A stretch of DNA of 64,000 nt, taken from NCBI GenBank assembly GCA_964396895.1, contig CAYNGJ010000019.1:15744-79743 (forward strand). Reading direction: 5' to 3'. The stretch is from UBA2334 sp964396895 (lineage in GTDB: Bacteria > Pseudomonadota > Gammaproteobacteria > Burkholderiales > Burkholderiaceae_C). Positions 41,611 to 52,957 of the stretch are shown here, one piece after another (position 1 is the stretch's first letter; each line of letters opens with the position of its first letter). Under the pieces are notes generated by a model. It saw nothing but the letters and a program-made list of their open reading frames with translations, searched no databases and was not told the DNA's origin. The position numbers and the translations under genes are program-made.

Positions 41611-42699
41611 ATGAGCGACGCGAACACCAGCGGTTTCGGCCAATTTGTGCCCGGCTTCGAATTCCTGCAAAACCTGGCCCGCCAAGCCACCAGCGGGTTG
41701 GTGCCGGGGGGGGCACCAACGGCCACGCCCGGCTTGCCGCAGCTGGGCAGTTGGGTGGCCCCTACCTTCAATGTGGAGGATTTGGACAAGCGCATACAAG
41801 AGTTGAAAGCCGTGCATTTTTGGCTGGAACAGAACAGCCGAGCCCTCAGCGCCACCATCCAGGCGCTGGAGGTGCAGCGCATGACACTGGCCACATTGCA
41901 GGGCATGAACGTCAGCATGGGTGACGTGGCCAATGTGCTCAAGGTCAAAGCCGCTGACACCATGGCTTCCATGGCCGCAGGGCTGACCCCCAAGTCCACA
42001 GCGGCTGCGCCAGCCGCCGTCTCGGCCATGAACCCCGTCGCTGCGCCTGCTGCGTCACCGGCGGCATCCGCACCCAGCCAGTTTGCGGGCCTGGAAGTGC
42101 CAGCACCTTGGCACACCACGCCAACGGCACCGGTTCAGGCCACTGCGCCCGCGCCGTCGCCAGCGCCCGCCGTGCAGGCCATGCCCGCAGCGCCAGCGGC
42201 CGAGCCCGAGGTCAGCAGTCCCACCGCTGCCCCGGCGGTGGCCGGTGCCATCGACCCCATGTTGTGGTGGGGCGCGCTGACCCAGCAGTTCCAGACCATT
42301 GCCGCCAACGCCCTGAACGACACCAGCGCCAGAACCGCCGTGGATGCGGGCACTCAGATGGCCAGCTCCCTCACCCGAGAGGCCGTGAAGACCGCCACCG
42401 AAATGACCGCTGGCCTGACCCGTGGCCTGGCCGCGCAGGCGGGCACCCCCGCCCCCGCCGCCGCAGGCGTGGCCAAAAAGGCACCTCAGACAGCCGCCAG
42501 GACCGCCCCCAAAAAGACGGCCCCGGTGAAGGCCAAGGTGGCACCCAAGACCACACCCAAGACCGCCACCCGACCGGTCGCCGCAGCCAAGGTTCCCGCA
42601 AAAACCAAAGCCGTGGGCAGCGGCAAGACCGTGGCCGCCAAAACCGCCCAGCCATCGTCCGGCAAGGCCAAGGCCCCAGTGGCCAGGCGATCCCGCTGA
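41611..42699 (+). CDS. phaM: PhaM-type polyhydroxyalkanoate granule / nucleoid protein
   Basis: 362 residues from the ATG at 41611 (AGGAG site). The N-terminus GFGQFVPGFEFLQNLARQ and APTFNVEDLDKRIQELKAVHFWLEQN is the PhaM domain that binds PHA synthase. An Ala/Pro-rich linker follows, and the last 85 residues are a histone-H1-like Lys/Ala/Pro tail (KKAPQTAARTAPKKTAP...). PhaM activates PHA synthase and tethers granules to DNA, distributing them at division. No phaCAB genes are in the window. Confidence 0.9.
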   Translation: MSDANTSGFGQFVPGFEFLQNLARQATSGLVPGGAPTATPGLPQLGSWVAPTFNVEDLDKRIQELKAVHFWLEQNSRALSATIQALEVQRMTLATLQGMNVSMGDVANVLKVKAADTMASMAAGLTPKSTAAAPAAVSAMNPVAAPAASPAASAPSQFAGLEVPAPWHTTPTAPVQATAPAPSPAPAVQAMPAAPAAEPEVSSPTAAPAVAGAIDPMLWWGALTQQFQTIAANALNDTSARTAVDAGTQMASSLTREAVKTATEMTAGLTRGLAAQAGTPAPAAAGVAKKAPQTAARTAPKKTAPVKAKVAPKTTPKTATRPVAAAKVPAKTKAVGSGKTVAAKTAQPSSGKAKAPVARRSR

Positions 42700-42735
42700 G
42701 CGCAGCCCCTGGGTTGGCTACCCCCTACGACACCG

Positions 42736-44145
42736 ATGGACCCTTTTGCCATGAAGCCTTTTTTGTGTGCCCACGCCACCCATCCCCAGTGGGGCATGGC
42801 GGCGGCGCTGGTGCTGACGCAGTTGCGAGCCCAGCAGGCTGCCCAGCAACAGACCAGCGGCGCACCCACCCCACACGGTGGCGGTGGTGCGGACCTGCCC
42901 AGCCTGGCGCTGCTCTACATCACCGACCATTACCTGGACCACGCGCAAGACCTGCTGGACCACCTGATGGCCGCTTTGCCCGAGGTGACGGACTGGGTGG
43001 GCACGGTGGGCCTGGGCATCGCGGTCAGCGGGGTCGAGTACTTTGACGAGCCGGCACTGGCCCTCATGCTGCTGGACGTGCCGCCCAACCAATACCGCGT
43101 GTTCAGCGGCGTGGCCCCATTGCCAGCGGCCGTGGCCAGTGTGGGGGGGCATGGGGGTGATGGGGACTTTGTGGCGTCCACCGCGCTGGTGCATGCCGAT
43201 GCGGCCACCCCCGACGTGGCCGACCTCATCGTTGAACTGGCCCAGCGCACCGCCACGGGCTACGTTTTCGGGGGGTTGTCCTCCAGCCGCTCGCGCCCGG
43301 TGCAGTTTGCCCACAGCAGCCGTGGCGCCATCCAAGGCCAGGGGGCGGCCAGCGGTGTGTTTGCCGGGGGCTTGAGTGGCGTGGCCTTTGGACCTGGGGT
43401 GAGCCTGGTGTCCCGGGTGACGCAGGGTTGCACGCCCGTGGGACCGACGCGCACCGTCACGGCGGCCGATCGCAACCTGGTGCTCAGCCTCGATGGCGAA
43501 CCGGCGCTGGACGCCCTGCTGGCCGAGCTGGCCATTTCCCTGGACGAGCCCCAGGCGGCCATGGCCCGGCTGCGCAGCACCCTGGTGGGCCTGAGCCCCG
43601 GCCCCCAGGCGGCGGGGCGGGGAGGGGCCACGCTGCACCCGTCACCGTCTGCGTGGCGCCACACGACCGCCGGGGCCAGTGACTTGGCCCGACGGGCCGG
43701 GCAGCTGGGCGCCGATGTGCGGGTGCGCCACATCATCGGACTGGACCCCAGCCGCCACGGAGTGGCCGTGGCCGACCTGCCGGTGCTTGGCGAGCAGCTG
43801 GTGTTTTGCACCCGCAATGCCGACGCCGCCCGCGCCGATCTGATGCGCATGTGTGCCGAAATCCGGGAAGACCTGGAGTCCGACGATCCCTTTCCTGGCG
43901 GTGTGCCCGCGCCCCGGCGCCGGGTGTGCGGGGCCATTTACGTCAGCTGCACTGGCCGTGGCGGAGCCCACTTCGGCGGCCCCCACGCTGAGCTCCAGTG
44001 TGTGCGCCGCGCGCTGGGCGATGTGCCGCTGGTGGGGTTTTTTGCCGGGGGCGAAATTGCCGACCAGCAGCTCTACGGGTACAGCGGCGTGCTCACCGTG
44101 TTTGTGGCCAATGCCACAGATGCGCCAGATTTGGCCGCTGAGTGA
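42736..44145 (+). CDS. FIST domain sensory protein
   Basis: 469 residues from the ATG at 42736; ATG 42751 is also in frame. The N-terminal FIST domain has HPQWGMAAALV and GLGIAVSGVEYFDEPALALMLLDV. The C-terminal FIST_C has RVCGAIYVSCTGRGGAHFGGPHAELQCVRRALGDVPLVGFFAGGEIADQQLYGYSGVLTVF. FIST proteins bind small ligands, perhaps amino acids, and feed into signalling. No membrane segment is seen, so it is cytoplasmic. It lies 36 bases after phaM, with no proven link. Confidence 0.85.
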   Translation: MDPFAMKPFLCAHATHPQWGMAAALVLTQLRAQQAAQQQTSGAPTPHGGGGADLPSLALLYITDHYLDHAQDLLDHLMAALPEVTDWVGTVGLGIAVSGVEYFDEPALALMLLDVPPNQYRVFSGVAPLPAAVASVGGHGGDGDFVASTALVHADAATPDVADLIVELAQRTATGYVFGGLSSSRSRPVQFAHSSRGAIQGQGAASGVFAGGLSGVAFGPGVSLVSRVTQGCTPVGPTRTVTAADRNLVLSLDGEPALDALLAELAISLDEPQAAMARLRSTLVGLSPGPQAAGRGGATLHPSPSAWRHTTAGASDLARRAGQLGADVRVRHIIGLDPSRHGVAVADLPVLGEQLVFCTRNADAARADLMRMCAEIREDLESDDPFPGGVPAPRRRVCGAIYVSCTGRGGAHFGGPHAELQCVRRALGDVPLVGFFAGGEIADQQLYGYSGVLTVFVANATDAPDLAAE

Positions 44146-44294
44146 CGCGCGAAGGGGGTTCGTCCGCCAGTGTGCGCCCCCACGCGCCCCCAGGGTTGCT
44201 AACATCGCGGCAGTTGTCACACCGCCCCGGCGGCTTTGCCGGTGATTGGCCTTCGGGTTGCTCACGCCGGGTTCCCCTTCCCAGGAGTTTCACC

Positions 44295-45608
44295 ATGCAT
44301 GTTCCGTCTTCCGTCGTTTCTGGCCGTGCTGCCCGGTCCTGGGGCCTGGTCCTGGCCACGCTGGCTGGTGCCGCCCTGGTGGCCTGCGGCGGCGGTGACT
44401 CCTACGAGCCCACCGTGCCCGTGACCACGGTGGTGGATTACTTCCCCATCGTCACCAACTCGGAAAGCGGTGCGCTGATGCGCCGTGGCGAGACCGTGCT
44501 CGCCGGCGCCCGCCTGCAGTACGGCGACACGTGGATGTACCAGTGGATCAACAAAACCGCGGGCACGGGTTACTACAGCACCCACTACCTGTCTGCGCTG
44601 GACCGCACGTCGCAGCTCTACACCCACACCGTCACCTTTTCTGACAGCCGGCCTTACGAGGTGCGCAACTTCGGGTCGCGCAACCAGTCGGTGGCCACGT
44701 CGTTTGACAACACCCGCTGCCAGTTCAGCCCGCAAGACCGTTCGCCCTTCCCCCGCAGGCCATACGCTGTGGGTACCACCTGGTCTTATGTGTGGACGGA
44801 AACCTGCCTGAACGGCACGGTGGCCACCACGGTGGACAAAACCATTTCGGGCCGGGTGGCGGCGCTGGAAACCATTTCCCTGGGTCTGCTGGGCCAGGTG
44901 GGGGTGGCGCTGGGGGGATCCACCCAGCGCAACTTCCAGACGGCGCGCTACACCGCGACCCGCACCGAGACCGACCGCACCGTGGGCACTTGGACCTACA
45001 CCGACACCTGCTGGCACGACTTGGCGCAGGACCGCACCGTCAAGTGCGACACCACGGCCACCTTTGTGCCCGCGGGTCAGACCGCACCCACACAGACCTA
45101 CGAACAGGAGCAGCGCCTGGCCTTTGTGCGCGAGGTGCGCACCCCCAGCCCGGTGCTGGTCACCGACGGGCCCAGCACCGTGGCGCAGTACGCTGGGCGC
45201 TGGGATTTCAAGCTGGTGGGTTCGGGAGGCACGGTCACCTGCTCCAACATGGCGGTCAGCCTCACCGGCAACGTGTCGGGCAACTGCGTGCGGGTGGTCA
45301 CCACCTTGGTCACCCGGCCCGATCCGAACAACCCGCCTGCGGGGGTCATCACCGTGCCGGTGGTCACCACCACGGCATTCACGGCCAGTGGCTTCATTGA
45401 CCGGCGCAGCGTCACCACCCAAAGCCCAGGGGCGGCCGAAGTCACGCGCTGGGTGGACGCCATCAACATCGTGGCCGACTCCAACCCCAATGACCTGAGC
45501 ATGACGGGTGAAATGCTCAGCCCCATCGCCTCGGAGGGCGCTTGGATCGGGCAGTCCACCGTCGGCGGTACCCAGCTGGAAGGCACCTTCGCCGCCCGTC
45601 ACCTGTGA
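44295..45608 (+). CDS. Hypothetical lipoprotein
   Basis: 437 residues from the ATG at 44295 (AGGAG site). A lipoprotein signal ends in GAALVAC with Cys31, followed by GGGDSYEP. The mature part is Thr/Ser-rich and beta-strand-like, with TWMYQWINKTAGTGYYSTHYL, TRTETDRTVGTWTYTDTCWHD and a C-terminal GSGGTVTCSNMAVSLTGNVSGNC. Several Cys could form disulfides. I do not recognise a family. It stands alone, with an AT-rich repeat copy just after its stop. Confidence 0.7.
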   Translation: MHVPSSVVSGRAARSWGLVLATLAGAALVACGGGDSYEPTVPVTTVVDYFPIVTNSESGALMRRGETVLAGARLQYGDTWMYQWINKTAGTGYYSTHYLSALDRTSQLYTHTVTFSDSRPYEVRNFGSRNQSVATSFDNTRCQFSPQDRSPFPRRPYAVGTTWSYVWTETCLNGTVATTVDKTISGRVAALETISLGLLGQVGVALGGSTQRNFQTARYTATRTETDRTVGTWTYTDTCWHDLAQDRTVKCDTTATFVPAGQTAPTQTYEQEQRLAFVREVRTPSPVLVTDGPSTVAQYAGRWDFKLVGSGGTVTCSNMAVSLTGNVSGNCVRVVTTLVTRPDPNNPPAGVITVPVVTTTAFTASGFIDRRSVTTQSPGAAEVTRWVDAINIVADSNPNDLSMTGEMLSPIASEGAWIGQSTVGGTQLEGTFAARHL

Positions 45609-45619
45609 GGGGTGAGTGG

Positions 45620-45681
45620 ATTTGTTAAATAAATCGCCTCTGGCGCTTTATGTATTTGGGTAGTTTGCTATTATTTTACAC
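45620..45681 (-). repeat. AT-rich dispersed repeat, copy at tgt 3' end
   Basis: Reverse orientation on the plus strand: GCGCTT at 45643-45648, 18 bases, GCTA at 45667-45670. It fills the gap between the lipoprotein stop and the tgt stop, and the tgt TAA (45676-45678) lies at its edge. Unlike the other three 3'-end copies, its orientation is the same as the gene it ends. Confidence 0.85.
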
Positions 45682-46881
45682 GCCACGTGCGCGGTCGGTG
45701 TGGAAGCGGGCCACCATGGCGCCCAAAGTACCGGTGTCGAGCGCGGCACGCACTTCGCTCATCAGGTTCAGGTAGTAATGCAGGTTGTGGATGCTGGCCA
45801 GCATGGGGCCCAGCATTTCCCCGCAGCGGTCGAGGTGGTGCAGGTAGGCGCGGCTGAAACCCTCGCGCCCGCCTTGCGCCCAGGACACACCCGAACTGCC
45901 CGCACAGGCGTAGCAGGTGCAGGTTTCGTCAATGGGCTGGGGGTCGGCCTTGTGGCGGGCGTTGCGAATTTTCAGGTCCCCAAACCGGGTGAAGGTGTGG
46001 CCGTTGCGCGCGTTGCGCGTGGGCATGACGCAGTCGAACATGTCGATGCCGTTTTGCACGCCGGCAATCAGGTCTTCGGGCGTGCCCACACCCATCAGGT
46101 AATGTGGTTTGTGCGCGGGCAGCTGGGGGCCAATGTGTTGGAGCACCCGCATCATGTCTTCCTTGGGTTCGCCCACGGAGAGGCCACCCACGGCAATGCC
46201 GGGAAAGTCCAGCGCCTCCAGCCCAGCCAGCGACTCGTCGCGCAGGTGCTCGAACATGCCGCCTTGCACAATGCCAAACAGCGCGTTGGGGTTCTCCAGC
46301 CGGGCAAACTCGTTCTGGCAGCGCTGGGCCCAGCGCAGGCTCAGCTCCATGGAGCTGCGGGCCTCGCGCTCGGTGGTGATCTGGCCCTTGGTTTTGTTCT
46401 CCACCGACACGTAGGGTGTGCACTCGTCAAACTGCATCACGATGTCGGCGTTCAGCACCGTCTGGATCTGCATGCTGATTTCGGGTGTGAGGAACAGCTT
46501 GTCGCCGTTGACGGGGCTGGCGAACTTCACGCCTTCTTCCGATATCTTGCGCATTTCACCCAGGCTCCACACCTGGAAGCCCCCCGAGTCGGTCAGGATG
46601 GGCTTGTCCCACTTTTCGAAGGCGTGCAGGCCGCCAAACTGCTTGACCACGTCCAGGCCCGGGCGCATCCACAGGTGAAAGGTGTTGCCCAGGATGATTT
46701 GCGCATCCATGTCGTGCAGGCTGCTGGGCATCACGCCCTTGACCGTGCCGTAGGTGCCAACAGGCATGAAGATGGGGGTTTGCACCACGCCGTGGTTCAG
46801 CGTGAGTTGGCCCCGACGGGCATGGGAGCCGGGGTGGCTGGCGGTGGCCGGGTCGGTGGCGAGGATCTGGAAGTCGAGCAT
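45676..46881 (-). CDS. tgt: tRNA-guanine transglycosylase
   Basis: 401 residues. It exchanges guanine-34 for preQ1 in tRNAs with GUN anticodons. Catalytic regions are LTDSGGFQVWSLGEMRKI (first Asp) and MFDCVMPTRNARNGHTFTRFG (nucleophile Asp). The zinc site is CTCYAC plus a later His. Length is slightly above average because of a short extension around ASPVNGDKLFLTPE. Followed on the same strand, but separated, by the rest of the queuosine neighbourhood (queA at 48830). The stop is at the edge of an AT-rich repeat. Confidence 0.96.
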   Translation of the reverse strand: MLDFQILATDPATASHPGSHARRGQLTLNHGVVQTPIFMPVGTYGTVKGVMPSSLHDMDAQIILGNTFHLWMRPGLDVVKQFGGLHAFEKWDKPILTDSGGFQVWSLGEMRKISEEGVKFASPVNGDKLFLTPEISMQIQTVLNADIVMQFDECTPYVSVENKTKGQITTEREARSSMELSLRWAQRCQNEFARLENPNALFGIVQGGMFEHLRDESLAGLEALDFPGIAVGGLSVGEPKEDMMRVLQHIGPQLPAHKPHYLMGVGTPEDLIAGVQNGIDMFDCVMPTRNARNGHTFTRFGDLKIRNARHKADPQPIDETCTCYACAGSSGVSWAQGGREGFSRAYLHHLDRCGEMLGPMLASIHNLHYYLNLMSEVRAALDTGTLGAMVARFHTDRARGV

Positions 46882-46892
46882 GAAGCGGGGTG

Positions 46893-47687
46893 TCAGGTGG
46901 GTTTCTTTTTGTCCCTGCCCGGGCGGTTGGGTCGGTCGCGGGGCATGGGTTCAGCGGGGGGTGGGCCCAGAAAGGCCAGGGCGGCCACCACGTTGGCGGC
47001 TTTGCCCGCCAGCGTGGGGTCCAGCCTGAGCTGGCGCTCTTGTTCGGCAATGGCATCAAAAATGGCAAACACCAACGAGCGGGTGATGCGCAGGCAGATT
47101 TCCCAGTCTTCGGCTTCGATCTGGGCGTGCCGGGCCGCCGGGTTGCGCGGGTAGCGGTCGCGGTTTTCCAGCAGCCAGGCCAGGTGCAGCTCGACGACGC
47201 CGCCCAGCAGGCGGTGCAGCAGCCGGTCGCCCGCCTTGAGCTCGAACACGGCGGTGGCCCAGAACCCGTTGGTCAGCTTTTGGGCGGCTGCATCGCGGAG
47301 TTTTTGCAGATCGGTGGCGTCCAGCGTGTGCACCTGCACCAGCAGGCTGTCTTTGGCAAACTGCCACAGGCGACGCATGGCAAAACGGGCCAGGGATTCA
47401 AACGCTTCGTAGCGCGTCCAGGGACTGCCCTCGCTGAGCTTGCTGCCGCCGTAGCGTGTCCAGTCGGCCCAGCTGTCTTTGAGGTGGTACAGGGCGGTTT
47501 CTGGCCAACGGTCGGCGTTGCGGTCCATCGCGTGCGAGGTGGCCATTTCCAGCACGAACTTGATGCCGCTGAGCAGCGGGTCGTCCTCCGGCGGGTTGCC
47601 AGTGGGACGGGGCTGGGCCCAGGCGGGCAGGCTCAAGGGAGCCAGCGCAAGGCCGGTCAGGGCGTGGTGAAAGTGGCGACGGCGCAT
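46893..47687 (-). CDS. Exported hypothetical protein between queA and tgt
   Basis: 264 residues. The N-terminus MRRRHFHHALTGLALAPLSLPAWAQ is a signal peptide with a twin-arginine flavour (RRRHF). The mature part is helical and Trp/Ala/Leu-rich (DSWADWTRYGGSKLSEGSPWTRYEAFESLARFAMRRLW, then GGVVELHLAWLLENRDRYPR). It ends in a basic Pro-rich tail. I do not recognise a family. It sits between the two queuosine tRNA genes on the same strand, 11 bases before tgt, but an exported protein should not take part in that pathway. Confidence 0.65.
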   Translation of the reverse strand: MRRRHFHHALTGLALAPLSLPAWAQPRPTGNPPEDDPLLSGIKFVLEMATSHAMDRNADRWPETALYHLKDSWADWTRYGGSKLSEGSPWTRYEAFESLARFAMRRLWQFAKDSLLVQVHTLDATDLQKLRDAAAQKLTNGFWATAVFELKAGDRLLHRLLGGVVELHLAWLLENRDRYPRNPAARHAQIEAEDWEICLRITRSLVFAIFDAIAEQERQLRLDPTLAGKAANVVAALAFLGPPPAEPMPRDRPNRPGRDKKKPT

Positions 47688-47735
47688 GGGTGGACTCGCT
47701 TTCTGGCTGACGGGTGTGACGGCGCAGCCACTCTA

Positions 47736-48830
47736 TCACCGGCGCAGGGCGACGGGGGTGCGCTGCAGCCACATGGCATCGCCGTAGCTGAAAAAGCGGT
47801 ATTTTTGGTCGATGGCGTGGGCGTAAACGTGACGGATGTGGTCGTACCCGGCCAGCGCGCTGACCAGCATCATCAGCGTGCTCTTGGGCAGGTGGAAGTT
47901 GGTGATGAGGGCATCCACCACCCGAAAGTCGAAGCCGGGGGTGATGAAAATGTCCGTGTCCCCCGTGGGCTGGCCGGAGCGCGCCCACGACTCTAGCGTG
48001 CGCACGGTGGTGGTGCCCACCGCCACCACGCGCCCGCCACGGGCGCGGCAGTCGGCCATGGCCTGGGCGGTGTCGGGCGGCACGTTGTACCACTCGCTGT
48101 GCATGTGGTGTTCGCTCAGCTTGTCGGTCTTCACGGGTTGGAAGGTGCCTGCGCCGACGTGCAGGGTCACGCTGGCCCGGGCCACGCCACGGGCATCGAG
48201 CTGCGCCAGCAGGGCTTCGTCAAAATGCAGGGCCGCGGTGGGGGCCGCCACCGCGCCGGGGTGCTTGGCAAACACGGTTTGGTAGCGCTGCTCGTCATCG
48301 GCGGTGTCGGTGTGGGTGATGTAGGGCGGCAGTGGCACATGGCCATGGCGTTGCATCAGGGCATGGGGCTCGTCCGAGAAGCGGAAGCGAAACAGGGCAC
48401 CCTGCTCGTCGGGCCAGCGGCCGAGCAAGGTGGCTGTGAATCCACCGCCTCGGGTGCCGCCGGCCATGTACAGCGTGGCGCCGGGCAGGGGTTTTTTGCT
48501 CACCTTGATGTGTGCCACCACCTCGTGGTGGGGCAGCACGCGCTCCACCAGCATTTCCAGTTTGCCGCCGGAGGCTTTCTCGCCAAACAGCCGGGCTTTG
48601 ATGACCTGGGTGTCGTTGAACACCAGCAGGTCCTGGGGTTGCAGCAAGCCGGGCAGGTCGCGGAACACGCGGTCCACCAACTCGGGGGCGCTGGCATCGA
48701 GCAGGCGCGAGGCGCTGCGCTCGGCGGCCGGGTGCTGGGCAATCAGTTCGGGGGGCAGGGCAAAGTCGAAATCGGCCAGTGTGTAGGGCCGACCCTCCGC
48801 GTGGAGGTGGGTGGTCAGTGCAGCAGTCAT
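47736..48830 (-). CDS. queA: S-adenosylmethionine:tRNA ribosyltransferase-isomerase QueA
   Basis: 364 residues from the ATG at 48830. It builds epoxyqueuosine on tRNA from preQ1 using the ribose of SAM. Signatures are YTLADFDFALPPELIAQHPAAERSASRLL at the start, LLVFNDTQVIKARLFGEK, ALHFDEALLAQLDARGV and VTLHVGAGTFQPVKTDKLSEHHMHSEWY, and the C-terminal GYDHIRHVYAHAIDQKYRFFSYGDAM. It is divergent from recG. Together with tgt it supplies queuosine. Confidence 0.97.
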   Translation of the reverse strand: MTAALTTHLHAEGRPYTLADFDFALPPELIAQHPAAERSASRLLDASAPELVDRVFRDLPGLLQPQDLLVFNDTQVIKARLFGEKASGGKLEMLVERVLPHHEVVAHIKVSKKPLPGATLYMAGGTRGGGFTATLLGRWPDEQGALFRFRFSDEPHALMQRHGHVPLPPYITHTDTADDEQRYQTVFAKHPGAVAAPTAALHFDEALLAQLDARGVARASVTLHVGAGTFQPVKTDKLSEHHMHSEWYNVPPDTAQAMADCRARGGRVVAVGTTTVRTLESWARSGQPTGDTDIFITPGFDFRVVDALITNFHLPKSTLMMLVSALAGYDHIRHVYAHAIDQKYRFFSYGDAMWLQRTPVALRR

Positions 48831-48970
48831 GTTGCTTGAGGGCCGAACAGGCCCGTGCCAAGAAGAGTGGAGAAGGGGCGCGATTGTCCTCGAAACCACG
48901 CGGGGCCGTTCCCGCGAGGGTGGGGCAGACCCGGGGCGGCGGCGTTCCTGCCGACAGGAAATAATGCGCC

Positions 48971-51196
<2,226 letters not shown>

Positions 51197-51221
51197 GCGG
51201 CTGAATGGGCTGGCTTGCGGG

Positions 51222-51836
51222 TCACCGGGCGTATTCGCAGCGCTTGCGCTCGCCGGGGTTGGGGTCGCCAAAGGTGTTGACGTGGCAGAACACGCTGCCG
51301 CTGACCCGGCTCATGACGGCGTATCGGCCACCTGCGCCAAAGCGCACGGTGGCGCCACGGGGCGGACGGCATTGCTGGTCTTCATCGGCGCAGAAGCGCC
51401 AATTGCCCTGCTGCGCCTGGCTGGGTGGTGCTGTGGGGTAGGTGCCGGGGCGGTGGGCGGGGTCGCCGCTGTGGCCAGTCCAGGCCGCGTCGGCACGGAT
51501 CAGGCACATTTTGCGCAACCCGGGGGCGGGGTCGCCAAACTGGCGTGTGTCGCAGTCGATGCCGCCGCTGGCGGTGCGCACGGCGTAGCTGTCGGCGGCG
51601 CCAAAGCGGATTTCACGGGTGCCACGAAACTGGCATTGCTCACCCTCCAGGGCGCAGACCTGCCAGCCCTCGTTGGACAAGGCCGTGCGTCCCATGGGGC
51701 CGCTGCCGCCCACCCAAGCGTCCGATTGCAGGCTGACCTGGGCATGGGCGATCGGCGTCAACAGACTGGCGGCCAGTGCCAGAAAAGCCGCCACACGGTG
51801 CAGCGGGTGGCCAAAGGGGGTGGTGGGTGCAAGCAT
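51222..51836 (-). CDS. Secreted protein with two Cys-rich sugar/hydrolase-associated repeats
   Basis: 204 residues from the ATG at 51836. A signal peptide (HRVAAFLALAASLLTPIAHAQ, cleavage near residue 30) precedes two related units. Both follow the pattern W-x-x-C-A-x-E-x-x-Q-C-x-x-x-G-T/A-x-x-x-R-F-G-A-x-x-x-Y-A-V, a second C, then FGDPxPGxRKxCxxxR. The first is about 55-110 and the second about 145-204. I associate this motif with accessory modules of secreted hydrolases. No catalytic domain is present. The gene is divergent from oxyR with about 115 bases between starts. Confidence 0.7.
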   Translation of the reverse strand: MLAPTTPFGHPLHRVAAFLALAASLLTPIAHAQVSLQSDAWVGGSGPMGRTALSNEGWQVCALEGEQCQFRGTREIRFGAADSYAVRTASGGIDCDTRQFGDPAPGLRKMCLIRADAAWTGHSGDPAHRPGTYPTAPPSQAQQGNWRFCADEDQQCRPPRGATVRFGAGGRYAVMSRVSGSVFCHVNTFGDPNPGERKRCEYAR

Positions 51837-51951
51837 GGTGTGACAGACAAGTGGGGTGACTGGCACGGTGGCGTTCGGTGGGCCACCGCATGGCAGAAGA
51901 TGGTGACAGTTTTTGGGGCGATGCACAATTGCCACCACAACGAGAAACCAC

Positions 51952-52956
51952 ATGACCCTGACCGAACTCAAATACATCGTGGCCGTGGCGCGCGAAAAGC
52001 ATTTTGGCCGCGCCGCCGAGGCTTGCCATGTGTCGCAGCCCACGCTGTCGGTGGCCATCAAAAAATTGGAAGAAGAGCTGGAGCTGAAGATTTTCGAGCG
52101 CAACGCCAACGAGGTGACCCTCACCCCGCTGGGCGACGAGGTGGTGCGCCAGGCGCAAACCGTGCTGGAGCAGGCCAACGCCATCCGCGAAATCGCCAAG
52201 CGCGGTAAAGACCCACTGGCCGGGCCGTTGAAGCTGGGCATCATCTACACCATCGGGCCCTATTTGCTGCCCGACCTGGTGCGCCACGTCATCGAGCTGA
52301 CGCCGCAAATGCCGCTGATGCTGCAGGAGAACTTCACCGTCAAACTGCTGGAGCAGTTGCGCCTGGGCGAGATTGACTGCGCCATCCTGGCCGAGCCTTT
52401 CCCGGACACCAACCTCGCCATCGCACCGCTGTACGACGAGCCCTTTGTGGCTGCCGTTCCCGCCAGCCACCCGTTGGCCAGCCGCACCCACATCACGGCC
52501 GAAGAAATCAAGCAAGAAACCATGCTGCTGCTCGGCAATGGCCACTGTTTCCGGGACCATGTGTTGGAGGTGTGTCCCGAGTTTGCCCGCTTCTCGGCCC
52601 ACGCCGACGGCATGCGCAAGAGTTTTGAGGGATCGTCGCTGGAAACCATCAAACACATGGTGGCCGCGGGCATGGGGGTGACGTTGGTGCCTCGCCTGAG
52701 CGTGCCCTGTGCCGCCTTGCCCGGTGAGGCCGGTGCGGCCTGCTCCCCCTCGTCTCCTGCGGTGACCACGCCCAGCCCCAGTGCGGGCAACGAGTTGGCC
52801 TTTTCCCATGTGCGCTACCTGCCGTTTTCTGGGGACCCGCCCACGCGGCGTGTGGTGCTGGCCTGGCGGCGCAGCTTCACCCGCTACGAGGCCATCGCCG
52901 CTTTGCGCAACGCCATTTATGCCTGTGAGCTGCCGGGGGTGCGCCGCCTGTCGTGA
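51952..52956 (+). CDS. oxyR: Hydrogen peroxide-sensing regulator OxyR
   Basis: 334 residues from the ATG at 51952. LysR-type helix-turn-helix MTLTELKYIVAVAREKHFGRAAEACHVSQPTLSVAIKKLE. The redox pair is present at the same numbers as in E. coli: Cys199 in LLGNGHCFRDH and Cys208 in LEVCPEF. SLETIKHMVAAGMGVTLVP follows as expected. Between about residues 253 and 281 it carries an extra Ser/Pro/Ala-rich segment with Cys253 and Cys264, absent from typical OxyR. It is oxidised by peroxide to activate defence genes, plausibly katG at 30811. The ubiA start is one base after its stop. Confidence 0.93.
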   Translation: MTLTELKYIVAVAREKHFGRAAEACHVSQPTLSVAIKKLEEELELKIFERNANEVTLTPLGDEVVRQAQTVLEQANAIREIAKRGKDPLAGPLKLGIIYTIGPYLLPDLVRHVIELTPQMPLMLQENFTVKLLEQLRLGEIDCAILAEPFPDTNLAIAPLYDEPFVAAVPASHPLASRTHITAEEIKQETMLLLGNGHCFRDHVLEVCPEFARFSAHADGMRKSFEGSSLETIKHMVAAGMGVTLVPRLSVPCAALPGEAGAACSPSSPAVTTPSPSAGNELAFSHVRYLPFSGDPPTRRVVLAWRRSFTRYEAIAALRNAIYACELPGVRRLS

Positions 52957-52957
52957 G

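Noticed and set aside
45700..47154. A 484-residue plus-strand open frame
   Set aside because: Antisense to tgt and the next gene. His/Gln/Val-rich with no domain; tgt is clearly real.
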